From contig CP141126.1 of assembly GCA_035236585.1 (NCBI GenBank), positions 68,487,414-68,551,413 of the forward strand: 64,000 nucleotides of DNA. The letters are read 5' to 3'. A program made the translations under genes and the position numbers. Below, one piece after another: positions 23,845 through 35,144 of the stretch. Under the pieces are notes generated by a model, which saw nothing but the letters and a program-made list of their open reading frames with translations, was not told the origin of the DNA and did no database searches. The stretch comes from Warburgia ugandensis (lineage: Eukaryota; Streptophyta; Magnoliopsida; Canellales; Canellaceae). The stretch's first letter is position 1. Each line of letters begins with the position of its first letter.

Positions 23845-26388
23845 TGTGACGACCCAGGTTTTCCCATGCATTTTTAAATGCAAGATCTAAATTCCTAAGG
23901 CGGGATGCATCCCTATTTGAAAATCATTTTATAAAAACCATGCAATGCAACTGAAAATCTTTGGTTTTAGACTCATTTTGAAAACCCCAAGTGTCATTTG
24001 CTTTCACAACAATCAAAGTACTTTTTGAAAAACTTTAAAAATCATAAGTGTTTTTCCCCAGGTCTATCTAGTCACAACACACAACCCAACTATAAATAAA
24101 TACATGTCCAAAGGGTTGAGAGCTTACTTACATGTATAATTGTCTCCTTTTTAATTCACTTGCTCGTAAAACTAATATCTCCTGAGGCATCATCTATTTG
24201 TGAGTGGAACCATCCTGAAAAATGTTAAGGATAGGGTGAGTATATATTATACTCAGTAGGAGTCTATCACTACCAGTTTTACAATGCATGTTATGTTTAA
24301 AATCATATGCTCTTTAAAACATGTGCATGTTCGAACAATCATGTTCAATATTGATATCAAAAACCATTGTCAAATTGAAATACTAACGACTTAAAGAATC
24401 GCACAAACCAAGTCGAAAGTATCATATATATCATAAACATAATGATATGCATAATATGCTCAGCTGAATCCAACTCATGGATATCTGGTATGGTCGACCA
24501 ACCTCATGTCATGCCATATGCAATGCAAATAAATCCTCAAACCATATGGTCCAAACTATGCCCACGACCTCGCCGCTGTGTGGTCCCCGGGTACCTGAGG
24601 ACACTCAGTCATAGCCTCATCGGGGCATATGACACGTCTTCGTCATAAATCATGCAATTTATGCAATCGGTTGCAAAACATGCATGCAATGCATAAAATC
24701 TGCTCATGCTAGTATTGCATTCAAAGTCATAACCCTGCCTAGAAGCCTGATAGCCTAGAAGCCTTGTCAGCTCTCTCTGGCCTGCCCTCATCAACTCGCC
24801 CTCATCGGTCAAGGCTACACTTATCATGCAATCTATGCATGTAGCACATGTCTTGGCAATGTATGTGCAATGTATTTTTTCAAAACCTGTCCTCTTTGGG
24901 CCCCTCACAACTGCCTATCCAGCGTCTTTTGGGCACTCCAACGTCTTTTGGTAACCCTCAGGGACATGTAATCTTTTAAAAACTCAATGCTCACAATTCA
25001 TGCAATATATGCATTTGTTTGCAAAACATATCTATGCATAATGTATATGCAATCATTTGCAAAACATATCTATGCATAATGTATATGCAATTATTTGCAA
25101 CACATATCTATGCATAAAGTATTTATCATATGTATGTTGAATTAAGTCATGCTAAACAATTTATATAATTTGTACTTAAAACATGCATAAAACAATCATA
25201 GCTCTTTTAAAAAGTCTAGTAGCGATAAAGCACCTACCTCAAAGTCTCCTGGAGTCGCGTCCTTTATCACTTTAACCCGTCCCTGGGTCTCATTTATAAA
25301 CTCCTGGGTATGAATGGACACAAGGAGTCCTTATTAATTTCAATCCATTTAGGCATTAGACCGCTAGATCCGCTGTTTAGGGTCAATGGTCCCTGCCTAA
25401 TTCATTGTCAGGCTGGATCCTATGATGTGGATCTACTATTCCATAGCTAACTCTGTAAATTGTCCTCTAATCCTAGCTTTATAGTCTTATTGGGTCTACG
25501 TGTCCCAGTTCCCAGGACACTCGTGCATCCTGGTTGGACCGCGACCGCCTCACGTGTGTGTGCGCCTAAAGGCCGTGCTAGGGACTGCGTTTTGCACGCG
25601 CTCATGCATGCTCAAGTGACGAGCTATGACGCGCATCATCGCACGAGCGCACCTTGTAGCATGGTGCGTCTCAACTCCCAAGGCACCCTAGTCGAGGTAG
25701 GACCCGTGCCCCATGTCGCACGCGCACCTGAAGACCACACCTAGGATAGTGTATGCACTGTCGTACACCTAGAACCCGTCCCAGGGACCTAGTCCCAGGT
25801 GCACGTGCAACATGGCGTCCCTGGGATGCCTGGTTCGTGCAGGGCCGGCCCAAGCCGGCTTGGAGCATTTTTCGGCCAGGAAACCCTGCTGGAAATGGCT
25901 GGGAAATGCTAAATCTGGCATGTATCTAGCCTGAAAGGTGGAGAAACCAAAGAAGGGAGGTAAGGACATCTTACCTTAGTAGCCTGGGGAGTGCCCATTG
26001 CCGGTGATGGAACCCCATTTCTGTCTGAAACCCCATCTTGCCGGAATTTTGTGTTTGTCCAAACCCACGAAGGAGAAAACCCCAATGTTAGACCGAAACA
26101 AGAGGAGAGAGGGGAATGGATGAATGGCCGGCCCAACTAGGGCCTGGCCGTTGCCAAAAATTGTAGGGAATTGGGTTTCCATTTCTAGTCAGAAACCCCA
26201 GCCCCAATGATTGGAAACCACGTTTTTGGAAAGGGGGAGATGGGGTTTTTATAGAGGGGAGAAGGCGGTGCCCCTCAATGGCGATGTCACCCTTTCCCCT
26301 GGGGTTTTCTGGAGAAATCATGAAAAACTGGTTTCTAGAGGGGTTTAGAGGTTGAAGACGACAGGGGGTAAATTGCTCGGGCATTACA
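23845..26388 (-). repeat. 5' LTR (2544 bp) of minus-strand element
   Basis: Collinear with 17503-20366. Right after GACGACAGGGGG (26360-26368 region) it jumps to TAAATTGCTCGGGCATTACA, so it lacks the roughly 266 bases that the partner holds at 20081-20346. The lost part lies next to the outer LTR edge, the presumed 5' start of U3. Confidence 0.9.
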
Positions 26389-26393
26389 ACAAG
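26389..26393. repeat. Target site duplication ACAAG, right copy
   Basis: Matches 17498-17502. CACTA sequence resumes here. Confidence 0.9.
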
Positions 26394-26429
26394 TCTTCAC
26401 ACATTGATTTGCTTTAATTTCTTGAGATA

Positions 26430-27898
26430 ATGGATAAATGTTCTTGGATGACTACAATAAGAGCATCCAAAAAATATGAGGGAATAAAAAAGTTCATAGA
26501 CTTCGCACTTAGGGCAGGTGGTGATCATAATCACATATGTTGTCCATGCTCAAAATGTGGAAACTTAAAATATGTAACTATAGGGGTATTGAGAGAACAC
26601 TTGTGCTTCAAAGGAATCAATAAAAGCTACCGCCCTAGATTTTGCATGGAGAAGAACTTTCACATAGGTCCTTGACAAGGCCTAAAAAATATGAAGACAC
26701 TATAATTTGAGTGGTACATGAAAATTTTAAAAGGGTATGTACGAAATCATAACTGACCAGAGGAGTGTATAGCCAAATGTTATATTGTAGAGGAAGCAAT
26801 GGAGTTTTGCACAGAGTACTTATTAGAAGTGGATGCAATTGGAATCCTAAGAAAGAAACAAGTAGTTGCATTTCATGACCTCAAGATTGACGAACCACTA
26901 TCTAGTGGTAGTGTACCAACTATTGACTATAAAGCACAGGACCAGGTGCACCTTTATGTGTTGAAAAATGTTAATAAACTCCAACCATACATTAAGTAAG
27001 TTCATCAAGCATTTATGTAAAAAGTAATTACTAATGCTTATATTTTATTTTATCTCTCCATTAATTTGTGTGTGCAGTGTGCCCGTGGAAGTCCTCAAGG
27101 CAAAGAATCCAAGTTACCAAAGAAATAGAAGTAGCTATAATTTGAGCATTGCCGTACCTTTAAATACTTAGCTCCAATTAAAAGGTGAAATGAAAGAAGT
27201 CACACTTAATAAATTACATTCTGTATATATAATCTTATTTACTATAACCATATCTTACTTAATATGTGTATACACAGATTCATGATCAACAAGAAGTACC
27301 AGGCAATCGTATATCCAAATCCTTGGGCTGGATGGCGATGGGAGCATGAACAAAAGTAATAAAATATGATGGATATGCCATTAATGGTTATCGCTTTAAC
27401 ACAAAAGACCATGATACCTCAAGATTGCAACAAAATAGTTGGGTTAGATTAGTTGCCAATGCTACATTCTTTTCTTATTCAAAGGATAACAAGCCCATAG
27501 TGGTAGATGATATTTATTATGGGTTTATAAGAGAGATATGGGCCTTGGATTATACTTGTAGAAATGTAGTTGTGTTTACATGTGATTGGATAGAACACAA
27601 CAAAGATAGCATCAAAATTTATTCCCTTGGATTAAAATTGGTTGACCTTAATAAGATCGGCTATAAAAATGATCAATTTATTTAAGCATCTCAAGCAAAA
27701 AAAATATTTTACGTGCAAGACAAGTGTGATAAGAGATGGTCAACTATTTTATCATCTAATCTGGGGGATTTTTATAATAAAGATTACCTAAGAGATAGTG
27801 AAATAGATTACCCTTTTATTAATAAAAAAATCCCATCAATCGAAGTACTTGGTGAGAATGAGGATTATGTGCGTGATAAAGGTGAGGAGGGTGTTTGA
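26430..27898 (+). pseudogene. TNP2/TNPD-type CACTA transposase, core deleted
   Basis: The ATG at 26430 opens an 81-codon frame matching the N-terminal transposase-associated domain of TNP2 proteins: SWM near the start, the CPCSKCGN zinc-type motif, and REHLCFKGI. After the stop, the sequence jumps to the C-terminal end of a DUF4218-type domain (YVRNHN near 26738, then PEECIAKCYIVEEA and FCTEYL), then the linker LHLYVLKN near 26950, then a DUF4216-type domain in 27340-27740 (NGYRFNTKDHD, YYGFIREIWALDY, VVFTCDWIEH, KKIFYVQDKC). The whole catalytic Transposase_21 core expected between them is missing. Several stops and probable introns are present. Normally this protein cuts the element ends in the nucleus; this copy cannot. 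The LTR element lies just upstream of its ATG. Confidence 0.85.
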
Positions 27899-28026
27899 GT
27901 TGAAAACAATATATGAGGGGCCTATATGGATTATATTAGTTAGTTGCAATAATTTCATATTTATAAATAATTCTTTTATCATATGCCATATGGATTGAAG
28001 TGAGATTAATATTATATATGTGACGT

Positions 28027-28062
28027 TATATATATATATATATATGTATATATATACATATG
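28027..28062. repeat. (TA)n / palindromic TA-rich tract
   Basis: Mostly alternating TA with a TATATGTATATATATACATA core that is self-complementary. It lies between the TNP2 remnant and the second CACTA internal arm. Confidence 0.85.
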
Positions 28063-28089
28063 TAATCGAAGATTTATTTAAAAAATAAA

Positions 28090-28360
28090 TTCTTTTGCAT
28101 ATTCTTGTATTTATTACATACAAAATGCTTGAATCAACACTGACTATCATTAAAAATTAGTTTGATTGTATTTAAGTAAGAAATTGTACAGTGAAATAAA
28201 ATATATTTGAAGTAAAAAAAATTAGATTCTAATGCTTTATTAAAGTCATTTGAAAAAAAAAAAAAAAAACAATTTTTAAAGTCATTTTTTTTCAAATGAG
28301 TTTAAGTATGACATTTTATAAAGTCATTTGAAAAAACGTCTTTAAAAATCCAATGTATAT
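28090..28360. repeat. CACTA internal arm, copy 2
   Basis: Direct repeat of about 16690-17085: TATTCTTGTATTTATT, then TGAATCAACACTGACTATC, then AAATAAAATATATTTGAAGTA, then AAAGTCATTTGAAAAAA repeats of subterminal type. These lie about 5 kb from the right end, so they are not the right terminus. Confidence 0.75.
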
Positions 28361-30633
28361 AGGATCAAATTTTTTTCATCTTGTCATTTGCTTCTCAATC
28401 TCTATCATCTATGGTTGTGCCCTTTGCAATCTCTCTATCAATCGACTATGCTGTGACCATTGAGAACTTCATGCCAATTAATTAAGGTACATCCCTCCTC
28501 CCTACGACCCCCCCAACCCTCTCTTCACCTCCCCTATGAAGCACCCCTTCCTAGCCTTGTGGCAACCACCACTCGAAGCACCCAACACCCCCCCCCCAAA
28601 CGCTACTAATGTTAAACTGTACTTCACCACTTTGGAAGGAGGATCGAGAACCAGCTAAGGGACCATAGCATCCCTTAAAGGTGTAACAGATAGGATCTAT
28701 TCTATCTGCCCATCCAAGTCATGTTGTACTCCAAAAAAGGAAATATGAGGTCTGGAGACTATGACAGCTACTTGGCCAAGGTTTCAATGTAAAGTGGTTC
28801 TTTGAGATGTTGGAATATGTTCTACCTACGATACTTAACTAGCCTTTCACTACAATTATTTCATCAACTACAGTAATATCCGATGTAGCACATTCTCCTA
28901 CTCTATGGAGCCCTCTGGAGCTAGTGGGGTTACTTGATGCTCTTATCCTTTCGAGTGAAGTGAATTATTTTAGCTCGAATGACTTTGACCAAATGGAAAT
29001 GAAAGCAGCCCCACCCCCCAGCCACCCTCTGCCTACTGCACCGGCCACCACCCAAAGAACGACCCCCCTTGCCCCCCATCTGACCCTATCCCGCCACAAC
29101 CACCACCCGAAACTACTACCTAGTCCTTGTGGCAAACACCACCTTAAGATCCCCCACTGCCAACCGGCACCACCCAAAGTTCCCCTTTCCACCGTCTCCT
29201 TGTGACAACCACCTTGAAGCTTCTTTAGGGTTTGCAATGCATTCCTCTTTCTTGACTGCTCTCTTCCAAGCCTCCCTCTTGCTTGTGTTCTTTGGTCATT
29301 GCACTCTTAATTTCCAAGTTAATTAGGTCATTGCTCTTATTCCTTTCTTCATTGCTTTGGTTTAACTTCTCTGTTTCATGTGTTCTTTCCTTATTTTCTT
29401 TCTTTGTTTGATTCTTGTTTCAATGTACATGTGCCTCTTTTTGTAAGACTTTTTATTCAATAGAAGGGCAGATGTTTTGTACACTATGTTCCAAGTTGTT
29501 TTTAATGAGTTTAAGTTCGTTGGATCCCATGTTTATTGTTTAGATTTCATGCATGAACATATTGAAAACTCCATGTGCAATAGTCCTATGATTCATGCAT
29601 TCCATTTTAGATTGTTTCATGTATTCTTTCTTTCTTATCCCTAGGCACATATGTTTTATTTGTATTGTTAGTCCATATTTAGAGGCTTCCCTTCATTGAT
29701 AAGTTTAATTGCATGCTATGTTACCTTTAACTTTCATTAATTAAAATTGTTGCATCTTTAGAATAGTTTAGTTAGTTTCTAGGTTTAGTTTTAGAAAAGT
29801 TCAATTTTAGAAAGTTCTATACTCAGAAAGTTTTTATTTTCATGCATGTTTTAGTTTTGATGTTGTTTTAGTTCTTAGGTTACATTAAAAACCATATCTT
29901 TTAGCTAGGATAAGTGATATAATTAAGCAAGATCTAGTCAATATACAAAATCATAGGATTCTTTGTAGGATCTACCTTTCTTGTGTGTAAATTACAAATT
30001 AATTCAGGCACTTGCAAGTGATTTAAAACATACACCAAAGGGCACTTAGTGGACATAGCTATAAGAGTGTTTGGCTTATCATAATGTTACATTAATTTTC
30101 CTACCGAAGAGAAAGTAAACCCTCTTCTTAACAATGACTCAATCATTGCCATGACCCAATATACATCTAACAATGGTCCAATCATTACCATGACCCTATA
30201 CATCTAACAATGACCCAATCATTACCATGACCTAATATACATCTAACAATGCATAAAAAAAAGTCCTAGGTTCAATTTAAGAAATGAAAGTAGCAAATTG
30301 ATATATATTCCTTAAATTGATTCTTGTTCTTACTTGGTCTAATGGATCACCTACAATTTAATTATTTGAATAATCATAGAGTATCTTCATTCCTTTGGCA
30401 ATGCTTGAGGTAAATCTAGTTATTGTGTTTAAGAAGTATCTATATCATTTCAAGTTGTTTCTTCTCATTTCAAGTTATTTCTTCTCCACTCAAAAAAGCA
30501 AGTTTCTTATTTATCTAATTTTCTTTCATATTGTTTGCCACCTGTGTCATGTCAGTTTGTTTTCTTTAAATGCGTTACATAGCCTTTTTGATATCATTTT
30601 TCTAATATCATTATATGATTGTTTGTAGTAATG
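28361..30633 (+). other. Spacer between the two CACTA genes
   Basis: Holds a C-rich stretch (28500-29220) with Pro-rich spurious frames, a TTTAGTTTTAG-rich stretch near 29760-29880 similar to 12730-12780, and a 39-base tandem repeat at 30130-30244. Being upstream of the TNPA-like frame, it may contain promoter, leader and intron of that gene, but no sites are firm. Confidence 0.45.
30130..30250. repeat. About 39-bp tandem repeat, three copies
   Basis: Units of the type AACAATGACCCAATCATTAC start at 30130, 30169 and 30206, with a partial fourth at 30245. The unit length wobbles between 37 and 39. Confidence 0.9.
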
Positions 30634-31154
30634 ATGGAATAAGAACAATATCAAAATGAAGAATATGGGCAAAATCAAGTGCATGATCAAGAGGCCAGCA
30701 TGACTAGTACTCAAAACAGAAAGGGAAGAAGGCAAACAACAATGGAAAAGGTTATCAAGAAAAGATCGAATGGAATTAAAGAAACTATCCAATACAATAG
30801 TAGGGGGCAAGAGATAGGTGAGAGTGTAGCCTCTTATAACAGTTTTCTCTGTTCCATAATAAGAAGCATGGTTCCTATCACATTTGATGATTGGAGACTT
30901 GTATCATCCTTGACAAAAGATTCAAAATGGGAAAAGGTGAAGGTAGACATAAGTTATAACATACCTTATTTTCAAACATAGTAATGTGCTGTGTAGTTTG
31001 ACACTACCTTTGACATACCTGAGCAGAAGAAGATGCATGCTCTACATGGAGTTGGTGAGCAATGAAGAAAATGGAAGAACTACCTTATTCACAATTATGT
31101 AGCTCTATATGTCAATGATCCGTTGATGCTATGTACTAGTCATTTCCATTGAGT
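30634..31154 (+). pseudogene. TNPA / Ptta-type CACTA protein, broken
   Basis: A frame from ATG 30634, with a stop two codons later, reopens at 30679 for 100 codons. The order of residues (YNSRGQEIGES, FLCSIIRSMVPITFDDWR, KDSKWEKVKVD) is typical of the plant Ptta/En/Spm transposase family: a GQPIG-like turn, a VP-x-DW motif, then a KxxxW segment. After a stop the sequence continues with EQKKMHALHGVGEQ and a WKNYLIHNYV segment, as in the same family, also with stops. Such proteins bind the subterminal repeats and help excision. This copy has no intact frame. Further decayed remains run to about 32400. Confidence 0.75.
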
Positions 31155-33090
31155 CCACGGTATGTATCTTATCATGCTACCTTCCTCATTAATAATTTTT
31201 AGTTAGAGACCTCAATTTAATTATTTATTAACTTTGTATGGTTAATCAATAACATGCGCCATCGAAATTGCCCGCCGCTGCACCATCACCTATTGTCGCA
31301 CCAACGAGACATGTACTTGTATATATGCTTGTTTTTTTTTCTTATAAATTAGGTCCACTTTGTTGATTAATATTATTTAGCTAAAAATTTCTACATTGAG
31401 CCATCTAAGGATTGGGTGGAAGTCCCACCTAACATCCCTCCATCCCCTAAGGATAATCTTTGGTCTCATCAATAAAGATAGGGCAACCAACCATGTATGA
31501 ATCAAGGAGGGAGTGCTTGCCAATGACGTTGTTAAAGTGCACTTATGACAAAGGACCTATTACGAGTTTACCTATGGGATCAATTTGAGCACCCTCACAT
31601 TGTCTCCTACATGGGGCAAATGCACATATTTGCTTATAAAATACATAACATTACATGTGGTATTTTCATGGTATACATAATAATTATTTTTTTTATGCAG
31701 CTTCTTGAATGATGTAACTAGCCTTTTTAAGATTGAGCATATACTTTACCAATTCTTTGACCTTGGCATCATTTATAAAGCAATGGAGTAATGATCGATA
31801 GAGAGACGTATTAATGATATTTTACCAGGCTTCTTCTAATGCTTTAAGGGATAGGGCTTAATGATTCCCTACAATAGTGGGTAAGTTTTAATTTTCTTGT
31901 TTTCTTGCCAACTTATTCTATACTTAAGGATTGCCAACTTTAATTACAATTCATATGACTGTCTATATAGGGCTCACTAGATACTACTCATTTTGGATTT
32001 ACAAGTTGGCCACTCTTTCTTTTTAGATTCTTGTGGATCTCACATCCGTCTCGCTCTCGTAAAAATTATAAATAACTAATATTTTATTTTTTTCATGTAT
32101 TATATGTAGATAAATAATTTTTTATTCATCTATAATGTATTTGAAATTTAAATTTACAGAGCATGGTTAACTTACTAATGTGACCAAGACTGGACAACCA
32201 CCGAAACTCACTTGGAAGACTATCAAGGTATAAAAAATAGCTAATTACTTTATTTTATATATAATTAAACTTATAATATTACAAATGATATTTATGGATT
32301 CTTTTTATTTTTCTTATTGCACAATGCCTTAGACAATAATCTGATTAGGAGTGCGGATACTATGTGATGAGCTACATGAGGACCCTAATATTCGATGGTG
32401 TTGGTGTCTCCCAATTAACAAAGGTAAGGCACTTTTAACTTTTCATAATCTTATATTTTTCACAGTTTTTTATAAATCCAGCTAAAAGAATTTGACCTGA
32501 ATTAAATATGTTGCATTATAAGCTGTTGTACTTTCTAAGTGTTCAAATAAGAAGAGTTACTCCAAAGTATGTAATAAGTTTTGATCAAAATTCGTAGAGT
32601 AACTACATGACTGTAAAATACATAATAAAGTATTTTTTCATTTATATGCATATGTTCTTTAGTTTTCATTATTATTGTCAAGTGATAAATGAGTGAAAAC
32701 TTAGAGTGTGGGAGTAAATGAGTAGGTTTGGATGAGGTGAATTTGGAGCTTGTAAATGAAGTGAATATCGCAGTTGGTTTTCATTATATTTACTGAAGTA
32801 TATAACTTTTATGAGATGATGAATGAAGGGACCTTAAAGTGTGAAAATAAATGTGAATGTGTATGGACTTATAAATGAGGTGAATGTGGATGTTGTAGTG
32901 AATGCATGTGTTGTGGTTTCTTTTATGAAGTCTTTTCAAGATAGATGTGGATGTATAATGATGAATTTGGTACCCAATGTAGAAGTGAATGTATGTTTGT
33001 TTCTCATGTGTATAAAGATTGTAAAAAAATTATATCAGGTGGTACATTGAATGTAGAAATATAGATAGTGATTGCAATGTTAAAAAATTA
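31155..33090 (+). other. Decayed 3' part of CACTA element
   Basis: Short stretches look like continuation of the TNPA-like protein (for example DWVEVPPNIPPSP near 31420), but stops and probable introns break them. Around 32680-33060 lie TGTGAATG-rich repeats without coding meaning. Confidence 0.5.
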
Positions 33091-33094
33091 AAAT

Positions 33095-33340
33095 TAAAAG
33101 GAACTTTTAAAGTTGTTTAGTAAATGACTTCAAATGTTAGGACTTATAAAGTTGTTTACTCTTTTGAAGTCGTTCACTAAAAGACTTTAAAAGTTCCTTT
33201 TCAAGAGAAGTTATTTAGTAAACAACTTTAAAAGTCTTCTTTTTTTTTTAATTTGTTTACTAAATGACTTCTTTTATTACCTATTTTTGAAGTCGGCTCG
33301 ATATAAGTCATTTTTCTAACTGACTTCTATTAGCATTTTT
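33095..33340. repeat. Right subterminal repeat array of CACTA element
   Basis: Alternating GAACTTTTAAAGTTGTTTAG and AAAAGACTTTAAAAGTTC-type units next to the right TIR, the same family as 15500-15960. Confidence 0.85.
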
Positions 33341-33372
33341 TACCAATTTTAGAGCCCTCTTGTGTAGTAGTG

Positions 33373-33375
33373 TAG
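33373..33375. repeat. Target site duplication TAG, right of CACTA element
   Basis: Directly follows the end TGTGTAGTAGTG and matches 15483-15485. Confidence 0.85.
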
Positions 33376-35050
33376 TTACTCTGATTCACTGGATTAACAT
33401 TCTGATATGGAATTCTCTTTAATTTTGAGCAATTAAGGTTAAAGGAAAGTAATGGAAATATCTGATCATCTATCAAACACTGCCCTATTAGAATTCCAAT
33501 AGTAATTGATCGGATGGTTAAGATCGTCTAATCTATTTTCTATTCCAAATTGAATTTCTAATTCCAGCTAATTTAACTTAAGCCAAATTTAGAAATTTCT
33601 AACATTTGATCAAGGTTCTCCTATAATTTACTTACTGATCTAATGGCTAATTCCGATCAGTATGAATCTTAAAGATTGGATGGCTGATTGGAGTTCTGAC
33701 AATTGATCAGAGCTCTGATCTGCCATGGATCATCAAATTTTCCAGATTTGTAAACCCTCAATTCAAATTTTAGAAATTTGATGCAATTCAAGGTCATTAC
33801 TATCATCATTTTAGATGGAGGATTAGAACTCAGTCAAGACTATCAGAGTTCCCATCAATCTTTGTCCATTATATATGGATGAGATCCATGATTGGATCTT
33901 CCTCCATCATGGATCAAGTTCAGGAATTGGATCATCACTGTCTGAGTTCTAGATGGATGATTGGAGGTTAGATATGATTATTAGAGCTCCAGATGATCTC
34001 TATCTTCTAATTAAGGATGAGATCAATGGTCCGATCAAGCCTTTAGGGGTGAATTAGTTATGTTCCAATAAAAACCCAAGTTTTTCTACTTTTTGTAAAC
34101 AAATCAAACAACAAATAGAGAAATTGTGCAAGGATATTACTTGTGAAGAATTTACAACCCTTAATCATCATCGAAGAAGGAACAATTTGGTGATTCACCA
34201 TGCGTACAATCTTTTCCAATCTGACGTCGTTCTTCCTCCAATCATGGTGAAACTAAATTCCTCCCCTTGTGCAGAGTAGGGTGAATGGTCAATCAACTAT
34301 TAGAGCTACCATTGTTGCTATCAAGCTCTGTTTCTCAAGTAACCAAAAACCCTAAGTCTCTTACATGATCTAGCTTTCTGGTCTTCCTTACTCTTTCTTC
34401 TCTTTCCTTCTTCCTCTCCTTCTCTTCCATTTTTTTGCTCCCTGTCGTGTTTTTCCTCTATTAGTTGGGCTCAGGAACAAATAGTAAGGTCTATTTTAAT
34501 TTCCTTTAAGGGGACGGGGGGTACCGACATCAAATCAACCCCTCCATAAGTAAATTTCTCCATTTTTTACAAGAATGTCTTTCGTACTCATCAATCCACA
34601 ACTTCTCCATTTGAACTCAAATTTCAGTATTCTGTGTGCCATTGGATTTGTTTTTCCTAGTATAATCTAATTACTTAGGTTTCAAGGATCAACTAAGTAT
34701 CTTTCAAAAGGTCAATTCTATGGAAGTTTAAATGTCAATTCTATGGAAGTTTAAATATGCCAACATCAAATTAATCCCTTGCATAAGTAAATTTCTCCTT
34801 TTTTTTACAAGAATGTCCTATGTATTCATAAATCCATAACTTCTCCATCTAAACTCTAATTTCAATGTTCTTTGTGCCATTGGATTTGCTTTTCCAAGTA
34901 TAGTCTAATTACTTAGGTTTCAAGGATCAATTAAGTGTCTTTCAAAAGGTCAATTCTATGGAAATTTAAATATGAAATTTTCCAATTTGCATTTTATCAA
35001 AATCAATTCAGAATCATTTGAAATGGCATTTTTAAATTAAGGTTATTACA
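33376..35050 (-). repeat. Right part of LTR split by CACTA
   Basis: Continues from 15482. It carries a pyrimidine-rich block (about 34380-34450), then the GGGACGGGGGGTACCGACATCAAA block related to 615-640 and 37863-37880, then a 236-base tandem duplication. Ends GGTTATTACA. Confidence 0.55.
34526..34985. repeat. About 236-bp tandem duplication inside LTR
   Basis: Two collinear units start at about 34526 and 34762 (RACATCAAATYAAYCCC, then CATAAGTAAATTTCTCC, then TTACTTAGGTTTCAAGGATC, then GTCAATTCTATGGAA). At the junction a further 20-base block, TCAATTCTATGGAAGTTTAA, is repeated. Confidence 0.85.
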
Positions 35051-35144
35051 CATACCTTATCAACTGACACTCATTATTGACTTTATATGACTTTTGGACA
35101 TGTTGGACTAGCTCTAAAAGTATTGATTGAGCTCTGATACCAAC
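35051..35144 (-). other. 94-bp retrotransposon interior remnant with primer site
   Basis: TTTTGGACATGTTGGACTAGCT is shared with 23795-23815 in the full minus-strand element, and GCTCTGATACCA (35131-35142) is an exact complement of the initiator tRNA-Met primer site. It abuts the LTR starting at 35145. So this is the primer-side end of an internal region whose remainder is gone. Confidence 0.75.

Larger units (their letters stand above)
17503..26388 (-). mobile_element. Complete LTR retrotransposon, minus strand, non-coding interior
   Basis: Two direct LTRs (17503-20366 and 23845-26388) flank 3.48 kb and are bounded by ACAAG duplications. On the minus strand the element begins TGTAATGCC and ends GGGTCGTCACA. 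A tRNA-iMet-type primer site abuts the right LTR and a purine tract (TAAGGGGGTAATAA on the minus strand) abuts the left LTR, which fixes the orientation. The first 88 aligned LTR bases differ at three positions, so insertion is fairly recent. The interior has no frame above about 80 codons and no gag or pol motif that I recognise. It is either a large retrotransposon derivative (LARD-like) or badly degraded. Confidence 0.9.

Noticed and set aside
28924-29326. Pro/Thr-rich frames in the CACTA spacer
   Set aside because: The C-rich low-complexity stretch gives Pro-rich translation. There is no conserved motif.
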